Shown: positions 37,692-47,419, counted from the stretch's first letter. The stretch: 64,000 bases of DNA from CAWANF01 sp963783355 (GCA_963783355.1 CAWANF010000001.1:1116001-1180000), one strand, 5' to 3'. Notes: generated by a model from the letters alone, not told the origin. Translations and numbers: made by a program.

Positions 37692-38771
37692 GTGGCAAAA
37701 CGAACAAGTATAGAATTATACAAGGGTTTGGTTGAAGAGCTGAAATCTGGTCAGGCCAAACCCGTTTATTTTTGCTGTGGACAGGAGGTATTCTTCCTGG
37801 ATCGTATTCAACAATTAGTGACCGATTCAGTTCCCGTTGATCAGCGTGATTTTAACATGGATGTTTTGTACGGTCAGGATACGAATCTGGACAGAATTTT
37901 ATCCATTTGCCGTAGTTTTCCCATGATGGCAGACAGAAGAGTCGTTATTGTTTGTGATTTTTTCAACCTGACAAGCCGAAATGAAGCGGATCCGGAGAAT
38001 TCGGTTTCAAGTAATCTCGATGATTTGATTCCATACGTCGAGAATCCGAATCCAGGAACTTTACTTCTGATTCTTGATGAAAAGAAACCGGCCGGAAACA
38101 CCCGGTTAGGTAAAAGTCTGAAAAGCTCGAAATTCGTCGGTTTTTATGAGTTTGAACCCGTTCCGGATTACCGGTTATCGGAGTGGATCCAGGAATGGAC
38201 AGAAATTCATCATCAGAAAGAGATTGATGCTGCGGCGGCGGAGTATCTGGCACAGTTTGTCGGTAATAATTTGCTTCAACTGACGACAGAGATTGATAAA
38301 CTGAGTACATACATAAAAGAGAATTCCGCTATCAGCAGGGAAGATATTCAAAAGCTGGTTGGGGGAACGAAAGAATATTCGGTATTTGAATTAAAGGACG
38401 CCTTAGTTGCAAGGGATGAGGTCAAATCTCTTTTTATCGCTGAAAGAATGCTGCACCTTTCTGAATCGGATACGGGTGAAGTTATTAAAACTATAGCCTT
38501 TCTATACAGTTTCTATTCAAAATTATGGCAAATCATTAAATTTAAAGAAAAAGGATTGACGCCTGCTCAAATTCAGAGCAAAGTGGGTATTAAAAGTTCC
38601 TTTTATTTCAATAACCTGATGAAAGATGCCCGTAATTATCGGTCGACAGATATCCTGGTCATCTTTGAAAATTTACTGGATGCTGATAAAGCCATAAAAG
38701 GATTCAGTAAACTTGATGCGGGGTCTATTTTTTATATGACCATTCGGAAACTGTCTGTCAGGTATTCTTAA
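37692..38771 (+). CDS. holA: DNA polymerase III subunit delta
   Basis: A 359-residue clamp-loader subunit. It has the N-terminal KPVYFCCGQEVFFLDRI motif, MMADRRVVIVCDF, a long AAA+-like middle with LLQLTTEIDKLSTY, and the C-terminal collar helix region. Delta opens the beta sliding clamp. The start is GTG at 37692, 18 bp after asnS. It is the last gene before a 1.2-kb repeat-rich gap. Confidence 0.9.
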   Translation: MAKRTSIELYKGLVEELKSGQAKPVYFCCGQEVFFLDRIQQLVTDSVPVDQRDFNMDVLYGQDTNLDRILSICRSFPMMADRRVVIVCDFFNLTSRNEADPENSVSSNLDDLIPYVENPNPGTLLLILDEKKPAGNTRLGKSLKSSKFVGFYEFEPVPDYRLSEWIQEWTEIHHQKEIDAAAAEYLAQFVGNNLLQLTTEIDKLSTYIKENSAISREDIQKLVGGTKEYSVFELKDALVARDEVKSLFIAERMLHLSESDTGEVIKTIAFLYSFYSKLWQIIKFKEKGLTPAQIQSKVGIKSSFYFNNLMKDARNYRSTDILVIFENLLDADKAIKGFSKLDAGSIFYMTIRKLSVRYS

Positions 38772-39041
38772 GATAATAGATATTAGACTTTAGAAAATTT
38801 CGTAATCTCGTTCCGTCACTCCGGGCGTAACAGGAACCATCCTCAATCAGGTTGAATGAGAATTTCTTTGCGCTTCTGGCTAAATTCCTGTAGCGAGGGC
38901 AAAACTCGTAAAACTGATATCCACCCCGGTGTCATCCTCGACCTGATCGAGGATCTAAAAAGCAACGCTTTGTCAACTGTCATGAAACTGGTTCCAACGG
39001 GTCATACTCCAAATATCGGTTATAAGTGATAATCTCATATT

Positions 39042-39741
39042 GCTGGATTCCCCGTCAGGCGGGGAATGACGTCGTTTGGGGGTGTTGGTGTTATATGGAA
39101 ACAACAATCAGGATTCTTTAATCTCCATACCACCGAAAAAAATATCTCTTTACATCAACCCGAGGCGTAACAAGAATACAAATGTTGCGTTAAAAAAGCA
39201 TATCATAGTGCTCCAGGTCAGAGTCCTGAAGCGAGGGCAAAACTGGTAAACCTGATAAACACCTCTGTGTCATCCTCGACCTGATCGAGGATCCAAAAAA
39301 GTGATATATTGGCAACTATTATGAGGATGGCTTCAATCTGTCATATCTAATGCCAGCTGAAAACAGATACTCTGCATGGCTGGATTCCCCGTCGGGCGGG
39401 GAAAGACGTCGTTTGGGGGTGTTGGTGTTATATGGAAACAACAATCAGGATTCTTTAATCTCCATACCACCGAAAAAAATATCTCTTTACATCAACCCGA
39501 GGCGTAACAAGAATACAAATGTTGCGTTAAAAAAGCATATCATAGTGCTCCAGGTCAGAGTCCTGAAGCGAGGGCAAAACTGGTAAACCTGATAAACACC
39601 TCTGTGTCATCCTCGACCTGATCGAGGATCCAAAAAAGTGATATATTGGCAACTATTATGAGGATGGCTTCAACCTGTCATATCTAATGCCAGCTGAAAA
39701 CAGATACTCTGCATGGCTGGATTCCCCGTCAAGCGGGGAAT
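39042..39741. repeat. 337-bp direct tandem repeat, two full copies and a partial third
   Basis: Unit one is 39042-39378 and unit two is 39379-39715. A third begins at 39716 but diverges after about 30 bp. The two full units are nearly identical, including the segments GTCGTTTGGGGGTGTTGGTG and CATCCTCGACCTGATCGAGG. Each unit contains two hairpins: ATTCCCCG/CGGGGAAT and ATCCTCGA/TCGAGGAT with the shared 5-base loop type. The near identity implies recent duplication. Confidence 0.92.
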
Positions 39742-39786
39742 GACGGGGTTAGGGAAGTGTTAGTATCGCTCATAAACCACATTTCA

Positions 39787-39816
39787 CGTCATTCCGGCCC
39801 GTGAGCCGGAATGACG
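39787..39816. repeat. REP-like 12-bp perfect palindrome
   Basis: CGTCATTCCGGC (39787-39798) and GCCGGAATGACG (39805-39816) form a perfect inverted repeat around CCGTGA. The GTCATTCC...GGAATGAC ends match a REP-like family widespread in bacterial intergenic DNA, and the same ends occur on the other hairpins of this region. Confidence 0.8.
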
Positions 39817-39983
39817 TGACGTTAGGTGGTATGCAGGCTAGGAGATCCCGCATCGGAGGGCGGGATGACGTCATTAGGGGATGTATTTCCTTACGATTTA
39901 GGTAAGAATTATTTTTTTAACAGACTACTGTCTATTGATAATGTAATAATACTCTATCACACTAACAGTCATAGTGTTACGCT

Positions 39984-41975
39984 CTAATACTTAAGTAGTT
40001 TTATAAGTGTGTTTTCTAATCTGGAATCGGCCAGGAATTCTTTTTCAAGAGTAGGGGATGTCGGTACCGGGGTATCGAGTGAAGAACATTTCAATAACGG
40101 CGCATCAAGAAATTCAAAGCAATATTCTGAAATCAACGAAGCAATCTCACTCATAGGGCCCATCGTTAAAGAAGCTTCCTGCAGGAGCAAAATGCGGTTT
40201 GTCTTTTGAACGGATTTTTTAATTGTTTCCAGATCAATCGGGACTAATGTTCGCAAATCAAGAACTTCAATTTCAATGCCTTGATCACTTGAATATTTAT
40301 TAGCTAAATCGAGTGCCCAGTGGACGCCCATACCATAAGTAATTATCGATGCATGCGTTCCTTCCCGCCGGATTTTGGCTTTACCCAACGGTTCGAATGA
40401 TACAGTATCAGGAATTTCTGCTTTAATGCTTCGATATAATTTCTTGTGTTCAAAAACCAGGACCGGGTTCGGGTCCATTAACGCACTATACGTGAGAATT
40501 TGTGCATCTTCCACCGTTGCCGGGACGGCAATTTTTAACCCTGGATGTTGCATGAACCAGCCTTCAGGACACTGAGAATGAAAGGGTCCGGCACCCACGC
40601 CCCCACCATTGGGACAACGAATAGTAATATTGACAGGAGGAGACCAGCGGTAATGTGATTTTGCAACGTTATTAACTATTTGATTAAATCCGCAGGTGAT
40701 AAAATCGGAAAACTGCATCTCCACAACGGGTTTAAAACCTTCCAGGGCTAAACCATACGCGGCTCCAATGGCTCCCGATTCAATAATTGGGGTATTCCGT
40801 ATCCGTTCCTTTCCATATCGTTCCAGAAAGCCTTTAGAGACCTTAAAGACGCCGCCGTATTCTGCAATATCCTGTCCCATAAGCAGATATCGATCATCTT
40901 CATCAAAAGCCTGTTGTAATGATTGAGTAATACCTTCGATAAAACGTTTTTCACTTTTAGGTAAATCCTGATTTTTTTTATCGTTGAAATCAGGAACATC
41001 CGTAAATATGGCGTTAGATTCACGATTTGCATCAGGTTCGGCAAAAGGAGCATCCAAAGCCCGGTTTAAATCATCTAAAAACAACTGATCGGTCTTTGTT
41101 TTCAGCTCGTCCAATTCAGTTTTTCCTGCATAATCATGCTTTAAAATCCAGTTTTCTAAATTTAAAACAGGGTCTTTTTTAGCCCATTCTTCAAATAAGT
41201 GATTTGGCACATATGCTGTTCCGGAAGCTTCTTCATGTCCACGCATACGAAAGGTCATGGCTTCAATCATAATGGGCTTTCCTTTTTTTAGAACCAACTC
41301 ACGGGCATACTTAATTGTCTCCAGTACTTTAAATATGTCATTTCCATAAACCTGAATGCCATCAATTCCATAACCGGCCGCACGATTGATCAGATTTTCT
41401 GTCGCAAATTGTTCGGAAACAGGCGTTGATAATCCATAACCATTGTTTTCAATCAGGAAAATGACCGGCAATTTCCATACGGCGGCAAGGTTTACAGCCT
41501 CGTGAAAATCACCTTCGCTCGAACCTCCATCGCCGCAAAAGCTTAAAGCCACGAAATTTTCACGTTTCATTTTAGATGATAAAGCAAGTCCATCAGCAAC
41601 GGGCATCATTGCAGCCAGGTGCGATATCATTCCAACGATACGATACTCCATCAAACCAAAATGAAACGAACGTTCACGCCCGTGGGTGAAGCCATCTTTC
41701 TTACCGAAAAGCTGGCAAAAGAGTGGGTAAAAAGGTATCTGTCTTGTAGTAAAAACCCCCAAATTGCGATGCATTGGCAAAATATAATCCTTATCATCTA
41801 ACCCTAATGTGGCACCAACGGCAATTGCTTCCTGCCCAATCCCTGAAAACCATTTACTTATTTTATTCTGTCGCAATAAATTTAACATTTTTTCTTCGAT
41901 ACGGCGGGGCAGAAGCAACTGCTGATAAAGCTGAAGTATTTGTTCTTTGGAATATTTTTTTTTCGTTGATATCAT
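39984..41975 (-). CDS. Fused alpha-ketoacid dehydrogenase E1 alpha/beta
   Basis: A 663-residue fusion of the two E1 subunits of a branched-chain 2-oxoacid or pyruvate dehydrogenase complex, which decarboxylates the ketoacid using thiamine diphosphate. The alpha half (1-310) carries the ThDP motif CGDGGSSEGDFHEAVNLA ending in LIENN. The beta half starts near residue 342 (EKRFIEGITQSLQQAF) with MGQDIAEYGG and IIESGAIGAAYGLALEG. Such fusions are common in FCB bacteria. No E2 or E3 gene is nearby. The substrate is probably branched-chain ketoacids, but pyruvate is not excluded. Confidence 0.9.
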   Translation of the reverse strand: MISTKKKYSKEQILQLYQQLLLPRRIEEKMLNLLRQNKISKWFSGIGQEAIAVGATLGLDDKDYILPMHRNLGVFTTRQIPFYPLFCQLFGKKDGFTHGRERSFHFGLMEYRIVGMISHLAAMMPVADGLALSSKMKRENFVALSFCGDGGSSEGDFHEAVNLAAVWKLPVIFLIENNGYGLSTPVSEQFATENLINRAAGYGIDGIQVYGNDIFKVLETIKYARELVLKKGKPIMIEAMTFRMRGHEEASGTAYVPNHLFEEWAKKDPVLNLENWILKHDYAGKTELDELKTKTDQLFLDDLNRALDAPFAEPDANRESNAIFTDVPDFNDKKNQDLPKSEKRFIEGITQSLQQAFDEDDRYLLMGQDIAEYGGVFKVSKGFLERYGKERIRNTPIIESGAIGAAYGLALEGFKPVVEMQFSDFITCGFNQIVNNVAKSHYRWSPPVNITIRCPNGGGVGAGPFHSQCPEGWFMQHPGLKIAVPATVEDAQILTYSALMDPNPVLVFEHKKLYRSIKAEIPDTVSFEPLGKAKIRREGTHASIITYGMGVHWALDLANKYSSDQGIEIEVLDLRTLVPIDLETIKKSVQKTNRILLLQEASLTMGPMSEIASLISEYCFEFLDAPLLKCSSLDTPVPTSPTLEKEFLADSRLENTLIKLLKY

Positions 41976-42320
41976 CTAATTAATTCAAATTTTTTTTATT
42001 TTATGCATCTATTTATTTGCAAGTCAGATAAAGAGTAAGATGGATCGAATGAACTGATTTTGTTCTTTATTCGTTAGTTTAAAAGTAAGAATAGAAATGC
42101 GTTTACTTAATCAAAAATATTAAGTTAAATAAAAGACATTCAAAAGACGTATAATGTAATTTTACACTAATTGACAGGAATAAGTTGTAATAATTACAGC
42201 TTAACACAAGGTTCGAAATTGTTTATATATGATTGTGAGATATTGAAGAAAGAACTTTCAAGTATAGTCGATCGAGGCAAAACAGCAGGGGGTTTTTGTC
42301 CATGCTGTTGTATTGTTCAA
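41976..42320. other. AT-rich divergent intergenic DNA
   Basis: Spacer between the divergent E1 gene and the polyamine operon. It presumably holds both promoters, but I cannot pick them with confidence. The short TTG-initiated frame at 42171-42353 lacks support as a gene. Confidence 0.6.
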
Positions 42321-42420
42321 ATGCGACTGCATACTCTAAAACGAATAAATTAAATCGTTTAGAGTCATGTTCAGTTGCATTTTTCTTTATTACAAACTGG
42401 TTTCTCAAAATGAAAACCAG
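42321..42420 (+). promoter_or_regulatory. Two-hairpin leader upstream of speD
   Basis: The first structure is a long imperfect inverted repeat at 42321-42380. Its outer arms ATGCGACTG/CAGTTGCAT and inner arms ACTCTAAAACGA/TCGTTTAGAGT flank a short AT loop, and it runs directly into TTTTTCTTT. A second hairpin is CTGGTTT (42397-42403) with AAACCAG (42414-42420). The pair lies 44-143 bp before the speD start. No plus-strand gene lies upstream, so the first looks like a leader terminator; a control role for polyamine genes is inferred. Confidence 0.55.
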
Positions 42421-42463
42421 AAAAATTCTACTGATAATCCTAATCCGTAAGCAAGACAAGTAA

Positions 42464-42877
42464 ATGAAAGCATTAGGTAGACAAATTCTTGTGGAATATT
42501 ACGACTGTAACAGCGACGTCCTCAATGATGTCGCACAAGTCGAGGAAATATTACTCAGGGGCACAAAAGCTTCGAGGGCAAGTATTATTTCTCATAATTT
42601 CCATAAATTCAGCCCTCATGGTGTCAGTGGAACAGTTGTGATTGCCGAATCTCATGTGGCAATTCACACCTGGCCTGAATATGGTTATGCTGCTGTAGAT
42701 ATTTTTACCTGTGGAGAGACCATCGATCCCTGGATTATACAGGAGTACTTGAAAGAAGCCTTTGAATCTCAAAACATTTCCAGTATGGAACTCAAGAGAG
42801 GGCTGTTTAAAGTTGGACCGGGAGAGGAATTACTATTCAAACCCAAAGACGCAATGAAAATTAACTCCATTTATTAA
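42464..42877 (+). CDS. speD: S-adenosylmethionine decarboxylase proenzyme (class 1B)
   Basis: A 137-residue proenzyme that self-cleaves to form a pyruvoyl group and makes decarboxylated SAM, the aminopropyl donor for spermidine. The cleavage site is Glu62-Ser63 in [12 protein letters not shown], and the catalytic Cys83 is in FTCGE. The gene begins the speD-pdaD-speE operon, with a structured leader upstream. Confidence 0.95.
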   Translation: MKALGRQILVEYYDCNSDVLNDVAQVEEILLRGTKASRASIISHNFHKFSPHGVSGTVVIAESHVAIHTWPEYGYAAVDIFTCGETIDPWIIQEYLKEAFESQNISSMELKRGLFKVGPGEELLFKPKDAMKINSIY

Positions 42878-42893
42878 GGGTAGCTGCAATTTG

Positions 42894-43415
42894 ATGAATA
42901 TAGAACCACAATTAGCTGTAATGACGAACCAAATGGTTAAAACCCCCGACATATATTGTTTAGTAAAAGGTGCTGCCGAGGGGCGTATGCCTTTGAATGC
43001 ATTTGATAATGCACTTCTCGAAGCGGGTGTTGGAGATACGAACCTCGTACGTATGAGTAGTATTGTCCCCCCATCTTGTGAAGAAGTATCGAAGGTAAAT
43101 CTTCCTGGAGGCAGCCTGGTACCTATAGCTTACGCATCGTACGATTCCCGTAAACCCGGTGAAATCATATCTGCAGCTATTGCTGTAGGGATACCTGAAG
43201 ATCCGGCACTTCCCGGAGTCATTATGGAGCATGAAGACAGCCTGCCATTGGAAGAGGTGGAAGCAAAAGTTCGTCAGATGGTTAAAGATGCCTTCGATTA
43301 TCGGAAACGTAAATTGAAAGAGGTTAAATCGGCAGGTATTGAACACACTGTTGAAAATTGCGGAGCCGTTTTCGCTGCTGCTGTCCTTTGGTATAAAGAA
43401 GGAAATAAAGAATAG
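42894..43415 (+). CDS. pdaD: Pyruvoyl-dependent arginine decarboxylase
   Basis: A 173-residue proenzyme that decarboxylates arginine to agmatine. It self-cleaves between Ser55 and Ser56 in NLVRMSSIVPPSCEE to create the pyruvoyl cofactor. I use the ATG at 42894; a TTG lies directly before it. It lies between speD and speE, so the operon covers arginine to agmatine plus the aminopropyl transfer branch. No agmatinase (speB) or agmatine deiminase is in the window. Confidence 0.93.
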   Translation: MNIEPQLAVMTNQMVKTPDIYCLVKGAAEGRMPLNAFDNALLEAGVGDTNLVRMSSIVPPSCEEVSKVNLPGGSLVPIAYASYDSRKPGEIISAAIAVGIPEDPALPGVIMEHEDSLPLEEVEAKVRQMVKDAFDYRKRKLKEVKSAGIEHTVENCGAVFAAAVLWYKEGNKE

Positions 43416-43421
43416 ATTCTG

Positions 43422-44273
43422 ATGTCACTAATTTACAATGAATATTATAATGAGGCCACCGGACTTACCGTTGGCCTCAAACAGTTATTATTCTCGGAGC
43501 AATCACCTTATCAATTGGTCGAGGTGTATGAGACGGATACCTGGGGCAACCTGATGACCATTGACGGTATGGTTATGTTGTCCGAAAAAGATGAATTTGT
43601 TTACCACGAGATGATTTCCCACGTTGCACTGTTTAGTCATCCAAGTCCTGAACGGGTATTGATTATCGGTGGAGGTGACGGTGGAACAGCCCGTGAAGTT
43701 TTAAAACATAAAAGTGTAAAAATCGTCGATATGGTTGAAATCGATGAAACTGTCGTTCGTGCATCGAAACTTCATATGCCCGAAGTCGGTGATTTTGACA
43801 ATCCAAAGTTGAATGTGCTGTATGAAGACGGTATCGCTTTCGTAAAGAATATAGAAAAACCTTATGACGTGATCATCATCGATGGTTCTGACCCCGTTGG
43901 GCCTGCCGAGGGTTTATTTCATAAAGATTTTTTCGAGTTTTGCTACAAAGGTCTGGCTGAAAATGGGGTTTTGACAGCCCAAACAGAAAGTCCGTTTGTC
44001 CCCGCTTACCATAAAAGTATTCGCCAGGTTGCTAAAGCCATGGCAGAAACTTTCGACGTATTCAAAATGTACCTGGCCTTTATTCCTTTATACCCGACCG
44101 GCATGTGGTCGATGATGTATGCAAGTAAAAGTATTGTCCCTCATTCTGAAGAAGTCAAAGCCCGTGTGAGTAAAGGAATGCAGGAATTTGGACAGTCAAT
44201 GAAATACTATAATGAGGATATGCATTCCGGAGCTTTCGCATTGCCAAACTTCGTAAAAGAAATTATTCGTTAA
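43422..44273 (+). CDS. speE: Spermidine synthase (polyamine aminopropyltransferase)
   Basis: A 283-residue Rossmann-fold enzyme moving the aminopropyl group from decarboxylated SAM to putrescine or a related amine. It shows the N-terminal YQLVEVYETDTWGNLM, the GGGDGGTAREVLKH SAM loop, VEIDETV and IIIDGSDPVGPAEGLF. With pdaD upstream, either putrescine or agmatine could be the acceptor; sequence alone does not decide. Confidence 0.94.
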   Translation: MSLIYNEYYNEATGLTVGLKQLLFSEQSPYQLVEVYETDTWGNLMTIDGMVMLSEKDEFVYHEMISHVALFSHPSPERVLIIGGGDGGTAREVLKHKSVKIVDMVEIDETVVRASKLHMPEVGDFDNPKLNVLYEDGIAFVKNIEKPYDVIIIDGSDPVGPAEGLFHKDFFEFCYKGLAENGVLTAQTESPFVPAYHKSIRQVAKAMAETFDVFKMYLAFIPLYPTGMWSMMYASKSIVPHSEEVKARVSKGMQEFGQSMKYYNEDMHSGAFALPNFVKEIIR

Positions 44274-44321
44274 TTTTGTCAAGTCCTTTATTGTTAGGTA
44301 TGGAGATCGGATATTGAATTC

Positions 44322-46088
44322 ATGAATAGCCGATTTTCATACCTTTTTTTTATCTGTCTGTTTTTTGCAGGTTCAAATGCGTGGGCTCAAAAGGCCGATT
44401 CCGTTCAGGCTAAAATGATCTGGATGCTGGATCTTCATGAACAAAAATTACCCTCAAGACTGCAAAATTATTCTCAAAAGGATAGTCTCGATTCTATTAA
44501 ACGGGTACGAATACATATTCTCAAAGAATTTTATGATTCTGGATATTTCTCGGGAACCATTGATTCAATCATTTTAAAGAGGGATAAAAAAGCATCTGAT
44601 ATCATTTTTTATTCGCAGAAAAAGAGTCGTTACGATGTGGGGATTATTCATCTAATATCTACTTCAGATAACTCTAAATCAGTAGTGATATCAGATGATT
44701 TGCTGCATAAGGCAGCTCTTCGGAAAGGCGATAAATATTCATCACTATTATTACAAAATGATATCCGTCAAATGATCCGCTATTATGAGGACGACGGCTA
44801 TCCATTGGTTAAAATAACTATTAAGAAAATGGATATTCAGCATACGGATCGTCTGGTAAACATATTTTTAAAAATTAATCCCGGCCCGCGAATGTTTGTA
44901 TCGGGTGTCATTATTCATGGGATTCAGAAAAATGACCCTGATTACATTGCTATGATTACCGGAATTAAAGATTCAACAATCATTACCCCACGTTTAATGA
45001 AATCAGGGAAAGATAATCTTCAGAATTCAGACTATTTCAGTTCGGTCAGTGATGGTCAAATTCTTGAAGAAAATGGCAAATACTTTGTCTCTTATGATGT
45101 CCAGGAAAAAAACACGAATGCTTTTAACGTGATTTTGGGATATGTGCCAAGGGAGTCCGGGAGCAGCGGTATCATTGTCGGGAATGGGGATTTACTGATT
45201 CGCAATGCCATATGGAATGGTAGTTCACTAAACCTGTCATTCAACCGGGTTCAAAAGTATGTCACAAAATTCCAGCTTGGATTTGAACGGAACTGGTTGT
45301 TTCATATTCCGTTCAGCCTGGGTGGACGATTTCATTTCCTTCAGCAAGACAGTGCCTACCAGACACGGGATTTGTTTTTAAAAGCAAGTTATAACCTGAA
45401 CGGTGCCACGAAAATATCCGGCGGGATTCATCAACAATCGGTTTCTACAAACAGCAATTATGCTATTCCTGTTCCGGTGTATGACGGCAGCAGTCTGATG
45501 GCCAGCATAGGCCTGGATTACCAGTCGGTTGATAATATATTGATTCCACGAAAAGGCCTCTATTTTTCACTGGAGGTAGAGACCGGGTATAAGCGCTTTA
45601 ATGATGAACGTATTACCGCAGATTCTCTGAAATCACGATTTCGACAGCAATCCATACGGTTTTATTTCCAGCCTTATTTTAATCCTTTCCGGCGCCAGGT
45701 GTTGACATTTTCCGTTCATGGATACTTTTTGGATTCCGGTTTTTACACACTCAGCGATTTGATACGTTTCGGAGGAGCTGAATCTATCAGGGGATACAGG
45801 GAAGATCAGTTTCAGGCTTCCCGGTTATTTTGGGGCGATGCGGAATATCGTTATTTACTTGATCCGACTTCCTATGCCTTTATTTTCGGGGCAGACGGCA
45901 CCTATTTGCGTCCCCGATTGAATATATATAATAATATGACTCCAAAACAGGTTCAGTGGCTGCATTCCTATGGATTCGGGTTCGCATTTCAAACGAAAAT
46001 CGGTCAGCTGAAATTTTCGTATGCAAAATCCCCACAGGTACCTTTCTCAAATGGGTTAGTGCACTTCAGTGTGAAAGGAAATCTTTAG
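44322..46088 (+). CDS. Omp85-family outer-membrane protein (POTRA plus barrel)
   Basis: A 588-residue exported protein with a signal peptide (FFICLFFAGSNAWAQ). The N-terminal half (about 25-265) looks like two or three POTRA domains (RKGDKYSSLLLQNDIRQMIRYYEDDGY). The C-terminal half is a beta-barrel with the lid-loop motif FGGAESIRGYREDQF, diagnostic of BamA/TamA/FhaC relatives. Too short and single-copy in context to call BamA itself. The role in outer-membrane protein or lipid transport is unknown. It follows speE by 48 bp but is functionally unrelated. Confidence 0.85.
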   Translation: MNSRFSYLFFICLFFAGSNAWAQKADSVQAKMIWMLDLHEQKLPSRLQNYSQKDSLDSIKRVRIHILKEFYDSGYFSGTIDSIILKRDKKASDIIFYSQKKSRYDVGIIHLISTSDNSKSVVISDDLLHKAALRKGDKYSSLLLQNDIRQMIRYYEDDGYPLVKITIKKMDIQHTDRLVNIFLKINPGPRMFVSGVIIHGIQKNDPDYIAMITGIKDSTIITPRLMKSGKDNLQNSDYFSSVSDGQILEENGKYFVSYDVQEKNTNAFNVILGYVPRESGSSGIIVGNGDLLIRNAIWNGSSLNLSFNRVQKYVTKFQLGFERNWLFHIPFSLGGRFHFLQQDSAYQTRDLFLKASYNLNGATKISGGIHQQSVSTNSNYAIPVPVYDGSSLMASIGLDYQSVDNILIPRKGLYFSLEVETGYKRFNDERITADSLKSRFRQQSIRFYFQPYFNPFRRQVLTFSVHGYFLDSGFYTLSDLIRFGGAESIRGYREDQFQASRLFWGDAEYRYLLDPTSYAFIFGADGTYLRPRLNIYNNMTPKQVQWLHSYGFGFAFQTKIGQLKFSYAKSPQVPFSNGLVHFSVKGNL

Positions 46089-46134
<46 letters not shown>

Positions 46135-46180
46135 AATAATGTTTTTAAAATTGAGTATATAAACATAATTTTTCATTATT

Positions 46181-46226
46181 TTCCGTATTCCGTATTCCGT
46201 ATTCCGTATTCCGTATTCCGTATTCC
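46181..46226. repeat. TTCCGTA heptamer tandem array
   Basis: About six and a half perfect copies of TTCCGTA end two bases before the stop codon of the minus-strand DUF445 gene. The array is only 46 bp from the AGGAGTC array and has a different heptamer. Confidence 0.9.
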
Positions 46227-46228
46227 CG

Positions 46229-47404
46229 TTATTCCTTTTCCTTTCTTTTCATTAAAAATCTGTCGAGCCCCACGACTATGGCAACGGTGAATCCCATGCC
46301 AATAACGGAAAGAATGGGCTCCCAAATAACTAACCCGCCCAGAGTACCTAAAACAGCTCCTAAGTATTGAATGTATTGAAGCTGCTCATTGGTTGTTCCT
46401 TTAATCAGGGCTTCGAGCTTACCTTCTTCCAATTTCATGATATTATCTTCAATTAGCGCATGGATATCGAGTTCGCCAATTAAGGTGAATATCAACTCTG
46501 TAATGACGTTTTCAATAGATTCGCTGTGGCCTTCAATAGTTTCAGGTAAAGAATCCAGGATTTCATCAAGACGGTCCATCTCGTTTATCAGGTTATCGGG
46601 AATATTGAGGAGTGCTTTTTCCACGACATTTTTAGCGTCACTGCCGCGTATAATCAGATACGCTTTAAGGGCAAGCCTTTCGAACCCACTGTGTTCCACA
46701 CCTTTTTCGAGCTGAGTTATGATACTCTCGGCCAGGGTATTACGGAATTCATCATCATTCAGTTGTTCTTTAACCGACCAGATTAATAAATCTTTTAATT
46801 CCTGGCGAAATTCCGGGTTATCGATGATTTTTCGGAGGTTGTGTATAGTCTTTTCACGATAAGCGGCGATGATTTCAACATCAGATATCCGGGCTTTAAT
46901 TAAATCGGGATTGATTAAATCACGGGAAACAGCTTCCGCAAGGCGATAGGCAATCCGATCTTTCTGAGCCGGTATCAAGCCCTGGCCTAATAGTGGCCGT
47001 CTTTTTAACGGGCGAAAAAGCATTGTGATGGCCAGCCAGTTTGTTCCGTATCCGATAAGGCCGCTAACAGTTACTATTTTCAATAATCCCTCAAAATGAA
47101 GCGTATAGCCAAAGAAAGTCGCCTGCATTCCTGGAAAATCCCATATTAGCGAAACCAGGAAGGCTACAAGCAAAATGTATGGATATACCAAAAGGCTTTT
47201 CATCCATATTGAATTGCCAAAACGTTGTTGAGGAAGCTTCTTTAAGTCAGAACCGGAAGGTTTATCCTGTTTATCCGGGCCATATTTCTGAAGAAGGTCA
47301 ATCAGGCTTTGAACATAACCCAGATCCTTGTTCTGATCGTCTGAATCAGAAATAACCAACGGTTTCTCTTCCGAATTTTTCTGTTCTAATTGCTCTGTGG
47401 ACAT
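46229..47404 (-). CDS. DUF445-family membrane protein
   Basis: A 391-residue inner-membrane protein. DUF445 features are the segment GYGTNWLAITMLFRPLKRRP and the LIPAQKDRIAYRLAEAVSRD region, between N-terminal hydrophobic segments and a C-terminal pair of helices. The middle is soluble and helical. The function of the family is unknown. It follows the topoisomerase-like gene by 15 bp and is probably the last gene of the ybeY-smg-topoisomerase-DUF445 operon. Confidence 0.85.
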   Translation of the reverse strand: MSTEQLEQKNSEEKPLVISDSDDQNKDLGYVQSLIDLLQKYGPDKQDKPSGSDLKKLPQQRFGNSIWMKSLLVYPYILLVAFLVSLIWDFPGMQATFFGYTLHFEGLLKIVTVSGLIGYGTNWLAITMLFRPLKRRPLLGQGLIPAQKDRIAYRLAEAVSRDLINPDLIKARISDVEIIAAYREKTIHNLRKIIDNPEFRQELKDLLIWSVKEQLNDDEFRNTLAESIITQLEKGVEHSGFERLALKAYLIIRGSDAKNVVEKALLNIPDNLINEMDRLDEILDSLPETIEGHSESIENVITELIFTLIGELDIHALIEDNIMKLEEGKLEALIKGTTNEQLQYIQYLGAVLGTLGGLVIWEPILSVIGMGFTVAIVVGLDRFLMKRKEKE

Positions 47405-47419
47405 AAAGATTTATTTAAA

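Larger units (their letters stand above)
38772..39983. other. Gene-free repeat region
   Basis: About 1.2 kb without a supportable gene between holA and the convergent E1 gene. It holds the 337-bp tandem repeat (separate entry), a diverged partial copy of the same unit at about 38880-39041, and a cluster of REP-like hairpins. Hairpins seen include 38934-38954, 39047-39067, 39272-39292, 39384-39404, 39609-39629, 39721-39741, 39787-39816 and about 39845-39865. A short open frame at 39350-39586 lies within the repeat and is not a gene. Confidence 0.85.

Noticed and set aside
39350..39586. 78-residue open frame inside the 337-bp repeat
   Set aside because: It is made of repeat and hairpin sequence, and equivalent frames in the other copy are not maintained.
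38880..39870. Possible CRISPR array
   Set aside because: The repeat unit is 337 bp in direct tandem with no unique spacers, and no cas gene is present.
42171..42353. 60-residue frame before speD as a leader peptide
   Set aside because: It starts with TTG, lacks a clear ribosome site and runs into the hairpin; no regulatory codon run is visible.
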